A DNA stretch of 64,000 nucleotides from Zantedeschia hybrid cultivar (lineage: Eukaryota; Streptophyta; Magnoliopsida; Alismatales; Araceae), in assembly GCA_030544215.1 (NCBI GenBank), contig JARZZO010000008.1, positions 29,613,614-29,677,613 of the forward strand, in the 5' to 3' direction. The notes beneath the pieces were generated by a model. That model worked only from the letters and a program-made list of their open reading frames with translations. It was not told where the DNA came from and did not search any database. The translations under genes and the position numbers were made by a program. Below, one piece after another: positions 32,833-43,875 of this stretch; within the stretch, counting starts at the first letter, position 1; each line of letters opens with the position of its first letter.

Positions 32833-34930
32833 ATGCTACTTCGATCAAGAAGGGATTTGAGCATGGCTCCAGATGCTCTAGTCAACTATGAGGGAGATGG
32901 TAATGTCCCTCTTGAGTCTGATTACCATTTTGAAAGCGGTGGAGATGCTGATGCCCCCCGTAATCTCCATTCTTGTCCAGTTCGATACAAAGGAAATTAA
33001 CAAACCCCTCTTGTGCTCATGATCAATATTCTGACCTTCCTCTGCATGTGCATGCGATTCCTAATCCTATTTTCGAGGGGAGCATGATCCCTCATCCTCC
33101 GATCCCTCGGATTTAGTGAACGCTTTGGGAGTTCTTGCCTCCCGTCTGGATCTTTGACAGTTCGAGGCAATCCAGTCTATTTTGGAGGGGAAGACGCCCA
33201 TGCAGTCTGTCGAGCCGAACCCTGTGGCTCCCCCTGTCATTCCTCAACCACCTCCTCATCATACTTCCTTCATTCATCAGGCCATGGAAGGCCTCCATGT
33301 CTCAACTTCTCGGCCAGCTGGGCCACAACTTTCTTCTTCGAGGCAACCGGTCAGGCCGCTGACGCCTACTTACCAAAATGACCTCGGGCATGGCGGAAGC
33401 TCTGCCGGACCTCAGCTGTATTGTCCCCCATGCCCTACATACTCTAGGGAACAGGCCTATCATGTACCTCCACCTCCCCCTCCTCCCCAGGTTGATCCAA
33501 CAACACAAGCGTTGCTTGCAAAGATGGAGCGTATGGATGAATAGTTCAACAACCTTTAGAAGATGATGAGAGTTAAAGCTGCACTTGAGATTAACCTACC
33601 AAGTCTGCCTATATTCCATCTGCCACCCTCTGAGATGCCGGTATACCGAAAATACAACGGTACTGGTAATCCCTTTACTTATTTGAAGGAGTTTATGTAT
33701 GAGTCATCTTTCTGACAAAACGACAAGAGGTCGTTGGCATTTTTGTTCAGGAAATCCTTGGAGGGACCAGCCCTCGAATGGTTCTTTTCTTTAGAATCTG
33801 CTGAAGTAGAGGACTATGGTATCGTCCCCCGAAAATTCATTAAACGATACTAGGATAGAGTTGCCCCCTCTCTGTCCATTACTGACCTGATCGCAGAAAA
33901 GATGAAGCCCGACGAAGAATTCGTCAGTTTTGCTGATAGATGGAGGGGCATGGCAGAAAAAGTGAAGGATCATCTGTCTGAGTCAGAGCAAGTGAAAATG
34001 TTAATCTCCAATGCTACGCCTCAGTTCAAGTTAGTCCTCTCCCTGAACAACCGAACCAGTATGGTAGAACTCTATGAAAGGGTGCAGTACTGTCAGAATG
34101 CTTTCAAGGATGCTACATTCTCTAGCGTCTTTGATCCTCACCGACCTAGCAGGCCTCCACCTCGGAAGCCTGCCGTGCCAAATTCCCCTAGCACAGGGCC
34201 AACCATTGAGGGCACGCTCTCCCATGAGCAGGTTAGCAGCATGAACAACAACCCGCCCCAATTTGTGAGGAATCAGCAACCACAATACCAGCGGCCACAA
34301 CAACCAAATCTGCAGGGTTACAGACAGCAGCAGCCGAACCCACAGTATCAGCAGCCACAGTACCAGCAGCCTCTGCAGCCGAACCAGCAGCCACAACAGC
34401 AACTACAGCAGTAGCCGCAACGGCAATTACAGTATCAGCCCCCACAACAGCAGTATCAGCAACAACAACAGTACCAGCCACGCGCACCGCCGGCATACCA
34501 CAATGTACCTCCTCCTACTGATTATAACGAGCAGAGAAAACCTCCAGGTCCGAAGAGGGCATAATATGCAGTCCTTCCAGAGTCCTTATCGGACATTTTC
34601 AGTGCCCTGATGGCAGCCAATGCGTTGGTCCTACCAAGAGAAAAAGTTGTTTGGCTCCAAAATGCCGACACTTCCAGGTATTGTTATTTCCACAGACAAC
34701 CTGGACACACCATAGACACCTGCTTCCAATTCTGAGACTATATTCATGATCTCAATGAGCAGGGAGGCATCGATTGGGAAGAAATGAAGAAGTATATATC
34801 CGCCTTGAAAGCGAGAAGACCACAACAACAACCAAGAGCACCGGCGCAGGCAGCGGCGCCGCCAAATATGGGTATAGTGCAAAACCCACTCCCGGAACAC
34901 CAGAACCAAAACCAAGTTGTCCCTATTTTA
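32833..34930 (+). pseudogene. Gag of element 3
   Basis: ATG at 32833 (MLLRSRRDLSMAPDAL). Capsid-like domain at about 33600-34140 (FHLPPSEMPVYRKYNGTGNP, LEGPALEWFFSLE). Stops TAG (33542-33544), TGA for Trp (near 33713), TAG near 33850 and TAG near 34412 interrupt it, and a frame change separates 32833 from 33182. A Gln-rich tract spans 34260-34490. A knuckle CYFHRQPGHTIDTC lies at about 34680-34725. Confidence 0.85.
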
Positions 34931-36293
34931 ACAAATATCTAGTCTGAGGCTAATCGAGGGCAACAGTGGAAGATAGAGGATTCTTCCTCTATTCATTCAA
35001 CAAGCCACACTCCGAGCACCGCAGAACAACCACCACGCCGCACCATCTATATACCTAGACTACCGCCCATTACCATCACGCCAGTACCAACACCCGCATA
35101 TCACTCACCCGCACCCACTAACCCATTACCACCGCCCACTTTCCTCAAACCCATTACACCCCATGCCACTACGCCTCCATCAAACAACCCCCTGCAAGCC
35201 AATTTCACACCCCTTATGCCATCCAAACTACTGCTCCGCGTACCATTCCCTACATCACCCACTACCACTACCACTTACCCAAATCCCATACAACCATCTA
35301 AACCCCTACTCCGCATGCCATTCCTCACTTCATCCACACCAACCACTTACCCTTCCACTATCCAACCATCTAAGCCTCTCATCCGTACCATGCCACCACC
35401 AACTAACCCCACGCCATCACCCGTATACCAACCCTCCACACCATCCACTAGCCCTGCAGTACTCAAGTTATCACCCAGCCCTTCCACAACTGAAGAACAT
35501 GCACTCCGGAGTGGGAGGATTTTCAATAAGGTCTTTCCTCAATCGACAGTCAGAGACGGCTCATCACAGCCGTCAGAGAAAGCACATAATGATGAGAGTG
35601 CACCAGACACTCAATATGACCTGTTGAAACATCTTGATAAAACACCGGTACGAATCTCTATGCTTGAATTGATAAAGAGATCGAAGACCCATCAAGAGGC
35701 TCTGATGGAGTATCTACAAAAAGTGATGGTCAACGAAGACGTGTCGGTAGAGAAGATCGCCGCACTACTAGCTCCTCAGGGGGATCAGCCCTCTATCTCA
35801 TTTCATGCCTTGGAACTAGCACCGCCAGCAGCTAGGAGCATGGCCCTAAGTATTACGGTCAATATCTGCAAGAAGGCCGTAGATACATGTCTGATCGACA
35901 TAGGGGCTTCAATCAATGTCTTGCCTCCGAAGACCCTTGAATTGTACGGTGTGCCCAAAGAAAAATGGCTGCCTAGCCCTATCTCTGTAACAGCATATGA
36001 TAATTCCACCCGTTCCCCTCTGGGAATGGTCTATTTGAAAGTGGAGTTAGGCCCTGTATGTCATGCCGAGGTCAAATTTCACATTTTGGAAATCGATCCT
36101 TCCTTGAATGCCATTTTGGGTCGTCCTTATATGAAAACCCTCGAGGCGATTCCCTCTACGAATAATCAGTGCCTCAAATTTCCCTACAAAGGACGAATCA
36201 TTAAAGTTACAAGCATGCCGATCCTTGCTGCTGCTCATTCCTTGAATATCAAGCCCACTTCTTCACCTGGCCGACAACCTTTTCTGTCGGTAT
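34931..36293 (+). pseudogene. Pro-rich linker and protease of element 3 (N-terminal part)
   Basis: The open part 35216-36298 starts with repeats of the LLRVPFPTSPTT...YPSTIQPSKPL kind, then the arm HALRSGRIFNKVFPQSTVRDG conserved in all copies, then the protease. The catalytic motif reads LIDIGASIN: the Thr of DTG is Ile, so activity is doubtful. ILGRPYMKTLEAIPST is intact. Element 2 interrupts the gene after 36293; it continues at 56024. Confidence 0.85.
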
Positions 36294-37630
36294 TGTAGGT
36301 GCTTAGAATGACCGTGTGATTAACATGAAATATCTATGTTGTTTAGTGTAAACTAACCTATTAAAAACAGCAACTAAAGTGCAGTGATCGCCAGAAACTT
36401 TTAACTAAAAAAGTTTCAAAAGAGATATGATCGCTTACCTTTCAAACGCGGAAGATTGAGTCCTTGGTTCCCCTTCCTCAGCCGGCTGAAGAAAGAGAGC
36501 CCTTTCTTTACTTCTTTGTTCTTGCTGTTGAATTTGAGGTTGAGGATCGTCCAGAAATCTTTCTGACTTTGCGTTTGATTTCCCCTTTTGATCTCTTGTT
36601 GTTGTTGAGTGCAGCAGAGACAGAAACAGAAAACGAAGAATGATGATGAGAATTTAAGTAGAAGCAGTATCTGAACTAATCATGATTTTGGACATATGAT
36701 TGAACATCGAACTTACTTGTTGAGTGGCTTTGAAACCCCTTAAATCAAGTAGGTTTTTGAAAGATTATGCTGTGGTGTGTGTTTGTATGAAGTGAATGAA
36801 GAATGAAATTAAAACTAATGAAATGAAGATGAGAATGAATGCAGTAATGAAAAACTTATGCCCAATCGGTTGAAGCTCTAAAAGGATGAAGATCTTGAAA
36901 GGACGCCGACTTCTGGAAATGGCAGCGCTCCGGCGTTCCGACGTTGTTGCTTCAATCTTCAACTCGCTATAACGCTATGGCTCAACTCAATTCAATTCTC
37001 TTCTTTTTTTTTTTTTTTTAACTCTTCAACATGCAGGGTATTTATAGGCATTTCTTGCGTTCGAGATTAACATAGCAAAATCCCGAATTTATCCATCTTA
37101 ATCGACAGATAAATACTAATTAATTCATCTTTATCTGTAATTATCTAAAACGCGTCCACCTTGGCTGACGCCTTTCAGACTAATTAAGATAAGGATAAAT
37201 ATCCGGGAAAACTTATCTTTATCTTTATTAGGTAAAACGCGTCCACCTCTATAGACGTCTTTTAGACTAATTAAGATAAGGATAAACATCCGGAGGGGAA
37301 GTTAAAACCACTTAGGAAACTTAAAATGCGTCTACATTACCAGACGCCTTTTAGTTAATTAATTAATTAATTAAAATTCAAATTTAATCGTTAAAATAAG
37401 AATAAAGTCTAAATGGCGTCCACTTGGGTAGACGTCTTTTAGAATTCTTCATATTTTAACTCAAATTTGAGCTAAAATCAATTTAATTGATTAACTTAAA
37501 CACATCTGTTAAACCCGACACTTAAAAAGATTAATAAAAATTAATTAATGATTAATTATCAGACCATTTCGAGGTATTATTGTATGATATGAAATTTACT
37601 CGAAATGACGTCAAAATTAGCGTGTCTACA
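36294..37630 (-). repeat. 3' LTR of element 2
   Basis: TATA box at 37039-37046 (minus). Four dyads upstream at 37145-37442. Ends TGTAGACACG/GCACCTACA in element sense. Confidence 0.92.
37145..37442. repeat. Four GCGTC dyads in U3 (element 2, 3' LTR)
   Basis: Starts 37145, 37232, 37321 and 37409 (steps 87, 89, 88). The nearest is 99 bp from the TATA box. Confidence 0.8.
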
Positions 37631-38973
37631 GCTGCCTCACCTTGGCATTGTCTTTGCAAGGGAGTGAAATGGAATGGAATGTACTGAAAAGGTGATGCCA
37701 AGGTGTGATGAGACACGCTCTTAACATCACATGACTGGAATTTTTTCTCAAAATCATCAACGAAGATAGCTCAAAGAAATCAATGGAATTAATCCTGTCT
37801 GGATGAAGTAGACAAGGAAATAAAATAAGGTCGATCAACCTCCTCGGAGTGGGAAGTACCCCAGGTCGTAGACACTGTAGGTTTCATTATGGGGAGCGTT
37901 TGCCAGCCAATGTGGACGTTGATGGATCTTAAAAGAAAAACAAGAATATTGGATAAAGAATCCAATCAAGGATAGAATTCCAAGGATATCTTCAAGCGAA
38001 CCTCAAAGATAATCAAGATATTCAATTCGGAATGGAATATTTCATATCATGTTGAGAATTATTTGATTTAATGGTCTGAAACTTAATCAGTAAATAATTC
38101 TTATTACAATGATTTCAAAGTCCTACATGATGCATGCTGGGCTAAAAGAAAAATATAAAGTCAAATGAAATATAAATTAATCAAGGATAATATTGTTAAA
38201 TTGTCATTAATGAGTCAAGACACCAACTCTTGTAATCCAGTACTAAGCCGAAGCTCGTTTATCCACGCACCGTTTCACAAAAACGGAACCATCGTCCTCA
38301 CTAATCAACAACCCAACGGCCTATCCGTGCGATTAAGAATCCTCTGGAATTGTCACTGTTTTTGTTGTAGGGGAACTCAAATTCCAGTTTCATCAAAACC
38401 ACAAGGTCCTCGATATACTCTAATAAATATTTAACATATAGTAATGCGAATGCTTTACGTAGAAGAGTACAAGGATAGAAATAACCGTCTTTTTAGCCAC
38501 GGTCGGGACTTCTTGAATTCCACAATGGGATTTTCTTGACATTTTCAGCTTTACTCAGGCTTTCTTGAATTTCCTGCAATCAAAATTATTAGTAATTCTA
38601 AACAAATATTCAACTTAAACATTAAAATCACAGGATTTCGGGAAAATAGCAGAATTGCTAAAACGCGTCTTGTCGAGCAGACGCCATTCAACTTTGAAAC
38701 ACGTCAGGTATCCTAGACGCCTTTTACTCACAGAAACATGTTTCTGGTTGTTCTCTACCCGAACTCCAACTCTATCAATGCACATCCCTTTTCCAATCCG
38801 GAAAAGGTCTACTTAGGATCGCAATCCCTCCTATATAAACACCCTTAGGTTATTCCCAAGCAATCCTATCATAATCAAAGATCCAAAAGAGAGTTTTCTT
38901 CCAAATTTTCAAGGTTTCTTCAAGGTTTTCAAGCTTCCCAAGCTTCAAGAAGGAGGTATTCCGAAAAAAGGAG
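37631..38973. promoter_or_regulatory. Region between 3' LTR and DUF7745-like gene; contains its promoter
   Basis: The first 950 bp match element 1 and have no gene. The plus-strand promoter of the next gene is suggested by TATATAAA at 38832-38839, 135 bp before the ATG at 38974. Two dyads sit about 105-175 bp upstream of that TATA box, like the U3 layout. Confidence 0.6.
38658..38727. repeat. Two GCGTC dyads upstream of the DUF7745-like gene
   Basis: Modules 38658-38691 and 38694-38727, both with 10-nt spacers. They are absent from element 1, which lost this segment. Confidence 0.75.
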
Positions 38974-40360
38974 ATGGATTCCTCAAACAAGAAGATGAAG
39001 ATGTCCCTAGAGAAGTTTGCAGATATAGAAAATCATCTTAATGGAAGAAATCCCAATCTTCAAGTAAGTCCAATCAACTTTCTTTTCACGTTCTTCATGT
39101 CTTCTATCATGCTCTTCATCAAACTTCATCAAGCTTCCTTTTTTATTTTTCTTTCAGAACTACCCTATGTTTCCTGGCCCAAGAAAGTTCACGTCTCTCC
39201 CTTGGATTCGTAAACTTGCAAAAAGTGTTAAGCTTTCTATGCAAGTGTTCATATCCAAGTGGGATCTTCAAGGACTTGTAGTGCTTGCCAAGAATTACAA
39301 AAGTGCGAACGTAGACTGGGCGGCTATGGGCGCCTTGATCGAGTGGTGGCATCCCCAAACTCATACGTTCTTCTTCCAAGATTTCGAGTGCACAATCCTT
39401 CTAGAAGAGGCGGAACTTCTATTAGGTCTCTCGAAGACCAGAGACAACAGAGACAAGATAGTCTTGACAAAAGAGAGAATCACCGGTCAACAGCTATTGA
39501 CATCGATCATGAAGGATCCTTCAGAAGCTAAAGGATGCCTCACGAAGAAGGGGATCAATCTTGCAAAACTAGCCGAGTGGACTCTTTATGAAATTGAAGA
39601 TTTAAGGGAGGATGAGGCGGAAGATGTAACGAAAGCTCTCGTTACATGCCTTGCCGGTGCCTTATTCTTTCCTGCACAGGATAATATCTTGGAAGACGAT
39701 CAAATTAGTGCTATTTGCGCAATTTTCGAAGGTAAATCTATTAGCACTGCTCTCTTAGCATATCTCTACAGTGGACTTTCTGCAGCCTCTGTGGGTCGTC
39801 CTCCATATGGATGCATGCTACTCTTTGCCTTGTGGGTTGAACTTCACTTCAAATTCGAGCATAGCAAGAAAAGGCCTCTGAATCCATCTCAGATCTTCTT
39901 GAATAGTCCAATTCATTGCATTGCTAATATTGTAAAGTTCAATGAGTACATGGTCAACAAGGTTCCAAAACTCAAGACCCGAGCTGACTGGAGAGAGTAT
40001 TTGAAGCTCAAGACATCCGACATATTCGACTCGTCTCCACTTGCTCTTGTTGGAAAACCAGTTTGGGTGCGCCGTACAGCAGGAGCAGATCTCAAGTTAA
40101 TTGGAGCCAATGAGTTTGTGTTATACAATCCACACCGGTGCCTTACTCAACTCAGCTTGGCCCGTCGTGAGTTTCCTGAATTCTCTCCCACACTTCCAAT
40201 CAAGAAGCGCGACTTGGAATCCGACGAAGATTATGAAGCCGTACAAATCATCATTACTCTATGGAACCTTGGCTTTAGCTATCGTGTAAGATCCTCTAAA
40301 GACAGAGATAAAGGATTGAAATTTCCTTATCTTAAAGATCTTCATGATATTCTCCCTTGA
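38974..40360 (+). CDS. DUF7745/plant-mobile-domain-like protein, 2 exons, antisense to element 2
   Basis: Exon 1 (38974-39063, 30 codons) starts MDSSNKKMKMSLEKFAD; a GTAAGT donor and a CTTTCAG acceptor flank a 94-nt phase-0 intron; exon 2 (39158-40360) ends at TGA. The predicted protein has 430 residues and no internal stop. The segment ALIEWWHPQTHTFFFQDF followed by a Glu/Leu-rich helix (EEAELLLGL) resembles the core of DUF7745 and PMD proteins, which are plant-specific and often carried by transposons. No catalytic motif, signal peptide or membrane segment is visible. AATAAA signals lie at about 40390 and 40410. Family assignment is from memory of the pattern; the function is unknown. It lies head-to-tail with the PMD gene. 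Confidence 0.75.
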
Positions 40361-41004
40361 ATGTCCTCTTTCTCTTTTTGATTTTGATGTAATAAAGATT
40401 GATCCCATTGAATAAAGAACGATTTTTCATGCCTTAGAATCTTTCCCCAACTTTCTGCGATGTGTACATGATTTTTCCTTAAGTAAAAACCTGATTTTTC
40501 CTGAAAATTCAACAATTCGGGTTCTGTAAAATATAAAACGCGTCCACTCAGAAAGACGCCTTTCAAACCAAATTCTTTTCCAGAAATTCAATTTAATCCT
40601 TAAAAACCCGATTTAAGCTTAAAACGCGTCTATGTGTGTAGACGCCTTTAAACTCTCTCTCCTATTTTTCCCAGGATTCTGCCATTAATTCCATGATTAA
40701 TTCCCTGAAATGCGTCCAGTAATCAAGACGCCTTTAATGATTTTCCTGTGTACGGCTCTGACCAGAACCTGAAACGCGTCCATATAAGTGGACGTGTTTC
40801 AACCAATTCAAACAGCTGTCCTTTGCCGCCTCAACTTATGCGCCCTAAAACGCGTCTGTCTGAGTCGACGCCTTTCACCCTTTTCGTTACAGACCCGCGA
40901 AGACCCTCCTTTCTTCCTCACTTTCACAAAAATCTTCTCTCTCCTCACCGAGCTCCGGCGATCTCTCCGGTGACTTCTCTCTCAAAAACTCCTTCTCTAG
41001 AGCT
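40361..41004 (+). promoter_or_regulatory. Intergenic region and likely promoter of the PMD gene
   Basis: The left part holds the polyadenylation signals of the previous gene. Five dyads follow between 40532 and 40878, ending 126 bp before the ATG. I see no clear TATA box near the gene start; a TATAAAA overlaps the first dyad (about 40533). Confidence 0.55.
40532..40878. repeat. Five GCGTC dyads upstream of the PMD gene
   Basis: Modules 40532-40565, 40619-40652, 40705-40738, 40769-40802 and 40845-40878. The first three starts are 87 and 86 bp apart, close to the rhythm in the LTRs. All spacers are 10 nt. Confidence 0.8.
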
Positions 41005-43875
41005 ATGGAACACGGCGAAGGATCAAGGAAGAAGAAGGCCTTGGCCAAGAGGAGGCGGAGGCAAGAAGAAGAAGCTCCCGAGGAGGTGCCGGCGGCGTTA
41101 GCCGAGGCGGCGGCCTTCTTGGAGGAGGAGCTCCCTCCACCGGCGCCCATGGCGGTGGAAGAGGAAGAGGAGGGCGACCTCCACACGGTGAGTCTTCTGT
41201 GGTTTGAATGGGGTGAGAAAAGAGGGGAGAAAGGGGTTCTTTTAAGAACCCGAAATTTGGACTTGAAAGGCGCCCAGACCAGGTGACGCCTTTCAGAAGG
41301 CGTCGCCCTGGGTCGACGTCTTTCAATCCAAATTTCGAATTTTTTAAAGTAGGTAGAAAATAGGTTTGAATTGCGTCAAGGTATGTGGACGTGTTTTGAA
41401 ACACGTCTGTGTGTGCTGACGCCTTTTAAAACAGAAAGTGAATTTTTCTGTTTTTATTAATTACTGAACCTATTTTTTTATTTTTTATTTGCAGGGAGTG
41501 ATGAGGGCCAGAATTTCATGGGATTTAGTGATAGGAGCGTATAGGGGACTCCCGGATTTTCAGAAGGCGCGCCTGCGCCGGATGGGGTTCGGCGAGATAC
41601 TAAACATCGAGCCATTTTGGCTCGATCTAGTCCTGCTACAGGCGCTCAGGGAGCGTTGGCATGCAGAGAGTCGGGCATTTCTGATGCCTTGGGGGCATAT
41701 GGTCCCCACCTTAGAGGACGTGGCCAGGATCACTGGCCTGCGGGTAGAGGGCCGACCAGTTAGTGGGGTTACTTACCCCAACTATCAGGGATTAGCAGAG
41801 GCCTTACTAGGGATAGAGGTATCCAGTATAGGTAGGGAGTCTAGGATGGTTCCTAGGGTAGAAGTAGAGGCTGCCCTAGGTTTAGATGAGCCCCGGCGTC
41901 GGTCTGACGAGACCCGAGTAGAGTTCAGAGATAGACTAGCCGAGTCATCCTCTTCTGCCTATTGTAGTGACCCGAGTCAGGTAGAGGAGGTAGACAGACA
42001 GCTGAGGGTCTTTTTAGTTTTCTTTTTCGGTCGGTTGCTCTTCGGTACGAAGGGCGACCATATCCACTGTAGGTTTCTTTATTTATTAGATGACCTAGAT
42101 AGCTTAGGGGAGTACGCTTGGGGTGCGGCCCTTCTGGCCCACCTGTTCGCAGACCTATCCGCGGTCACGCCGGACCGCGAGACTACTATTAGTGGCTTCT
42201 CACCGTTCCTTCAGGTATTAACTTGTTTAATTATTTGTTATATGCAATGTGTAATATGATATGATGCTTTTTCTAACCGATATGTTCATGAATGCAGGTG
42301 TGGAGCTACCACTATTTCCCGCTCGGCAGAGCGCGGATTGTTCGTCCGGACGCCGTCCCCTTGGCCTGCCGTTGGCAGCCAATTGTGGACACAGCTCCGC
42401 AGCACCACCAGCTGACGGCCCTCCGCCGTCAGTTTCTAAATTATCCAGAGCTATTGGTAAGTTTTTAACTTGTTCAATCTTTTTATTAAATGCAATTCTT
42501 TATTCCTTAAGTGCAATTTATTTATGAATGCATCTAACCAACCTATATGCAGGTGATCTGGCGCCCGTATCTGGGCATGAACGAGGAAGGTCAGCCATGG
42601 GTGACGGCTGGCAGGAGGCGATTTGGGAGGCAGATGTGGGTGCACTGCCTCAACGAGATCGAGCCCCTCCGCCTCCGGCTCGTGATGAGGACATTGGGTC
42701 TCCATCAGGAATGGATAGATGAAGAAGTCCCGGAGGGTGTGGGGAGGAGCATGAGGGGCAAGCAATCCCTCACCGACTGGCGTGCCAAGTTCCCGGAGCA
42801 GTACGAGGACTGGCACCGTCGGGGCATTAGAGTGGAGTCCCGTGCGGAGAGTAGCGAGGGCTACCTCCAGCAGTACCGGGTTCATTATGCCGACCAGCTG
42901 CGGCTCCTTCGACCACTCGATGTAAGTATGCATTCATGCGTCTTTAATTTTATTATTATCTTGATTTATGTTGGTGAATGAATGTATGTATATGTGATTT
43001 GCAGGATGCTCGTGATGCGGTCATCATCGACCTCCGGGCCCGACTACATGATGCTGAGGCCCAGCTCGAACAAGTCCAGAAAGAGCTCTTCGATCTGGTA
43101 TGTATGAATGAATATGAATGCATGTTTTAATTAATTGTTTGTTTTGGTGATTAACCACTGACAGTGTTCTTTTGGTGCAGCGAGCCGTCTACACCCAGGC
43201 GGCTCCCCCTACCTATGGAGCTTCATCTTCTTCATCATTTGCCGCGCACGATGCTGCCTTGGCTGACCTCCAGAGTCAGCTCGCCTCTGCCATCCACCGG
43301 GCTTCTCTTGCGGAGGAGGACCGTGCTGCTCGGGTAAGTTTTTGATTTTTGAATTTGACTTGATTTATTTGATTGTCTTGAACTAACAAAATCTTCTTCT
43401 GCAGGTTGCTGAGCTCCAAGAAGCCCTTCAGAGGGCTGAAGCGGATGCCTATGCTACAGCGACTCGTGCCGAGGCTGATGCAGAGCGGATCCGGGCTTTA
43501 GAGGAGCAGGTGGCCCGACTTTCGGTTGGAGATCTTGCGCGCCTCCAGACCCGCTTGGAGGTCATCAACGAGGAGCGAGAGCGGGAGAGGCAGGAGCGGC
43601 AGAGGATGGATGCTGAGATATCCGCTCTTCGAGTCCAGCTTGGCATTACAGAGCATGAGCGCCGGAGTGTGGAGGAGAGGTACAGGCGTGCTCGACAGCG
43701 TGCGCAAGAGCGCGGTTTGACGAGCGCTTTCACCGCCAGCGCTGCCGTGTCTTTCGGCCAGGCGGGGCCGAGCACGATGGGGCCACCTCCACCTCCTAGT
43801 CGAGGACCAGCACCAGACGCACCTGACGAGGCCCAGAGCCAGTTAGATGAGGGCGGAGGGGAGAGCCAGCCTTGA
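41005..43875 (+). CDS. Plant mobile domain (PMD) protein, 7 exons, antisense to element 2
   Basis: Exons: 41005-41187, 41495-42214, 42298-42456, 42553-42921, 43005-43097, 43181-43333 and 43405-43875. Every exon is a multiple of 3, all six introns are phase 0 with GT-AG borders, and the joined frame is open for 715 residues. Residues 1-61 are basic then acidic. Residues about 75-300 (exon 2) hold the PMD signature, including LLQALRERWHAESRAFLMPW and PTLEDVARITGLRVEG. Exons 3-4 complete the domain (VWSYHYFPLGR, WRPYLGM). Exons 5-7 encode a long Glu/Arg/Ala/Leu-rich coiled coil (about 478-650) and a Pro-rich C-terminus. PMD proteins such as MAIN and MAIL1 act in silencing and genome stability in Arabidopsis; whether this copy acts in that pathway is inference only. 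I cannot show that it is expressed. Confidence 0.85.
41263..41428. repeat. Four GCGTC dyads inside intron 1 of the PMD gene
   Basis: Two overlapping pairs: 41263-41296 with 41293-41326, and 41366-41399 with 41395-41428. The core period is 30 bp in the first pair and 29-30 bp in the second. Confidence 0.8.

Larger units (their letters stand above)
30515..36293 (+). mobile_element. Element 3 (left part): 5' LTR, leader, Gag, protease
   Basis: Plus-strand relative of elements 1 and 2. It is interrupted at 36293 by element 2, within the protease region just after QPFLSV, and resumes at 56024 with a duplicated GGTAT. Heavily mutated. Confidence 0.9.

Noticed and set aside
41003..41404. Minus-strand Pro-rich ORF over PMD exon 1
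   Set aside because: Shadow of exon 1; the plus-strand exon has proper splice borders and conserved partners.
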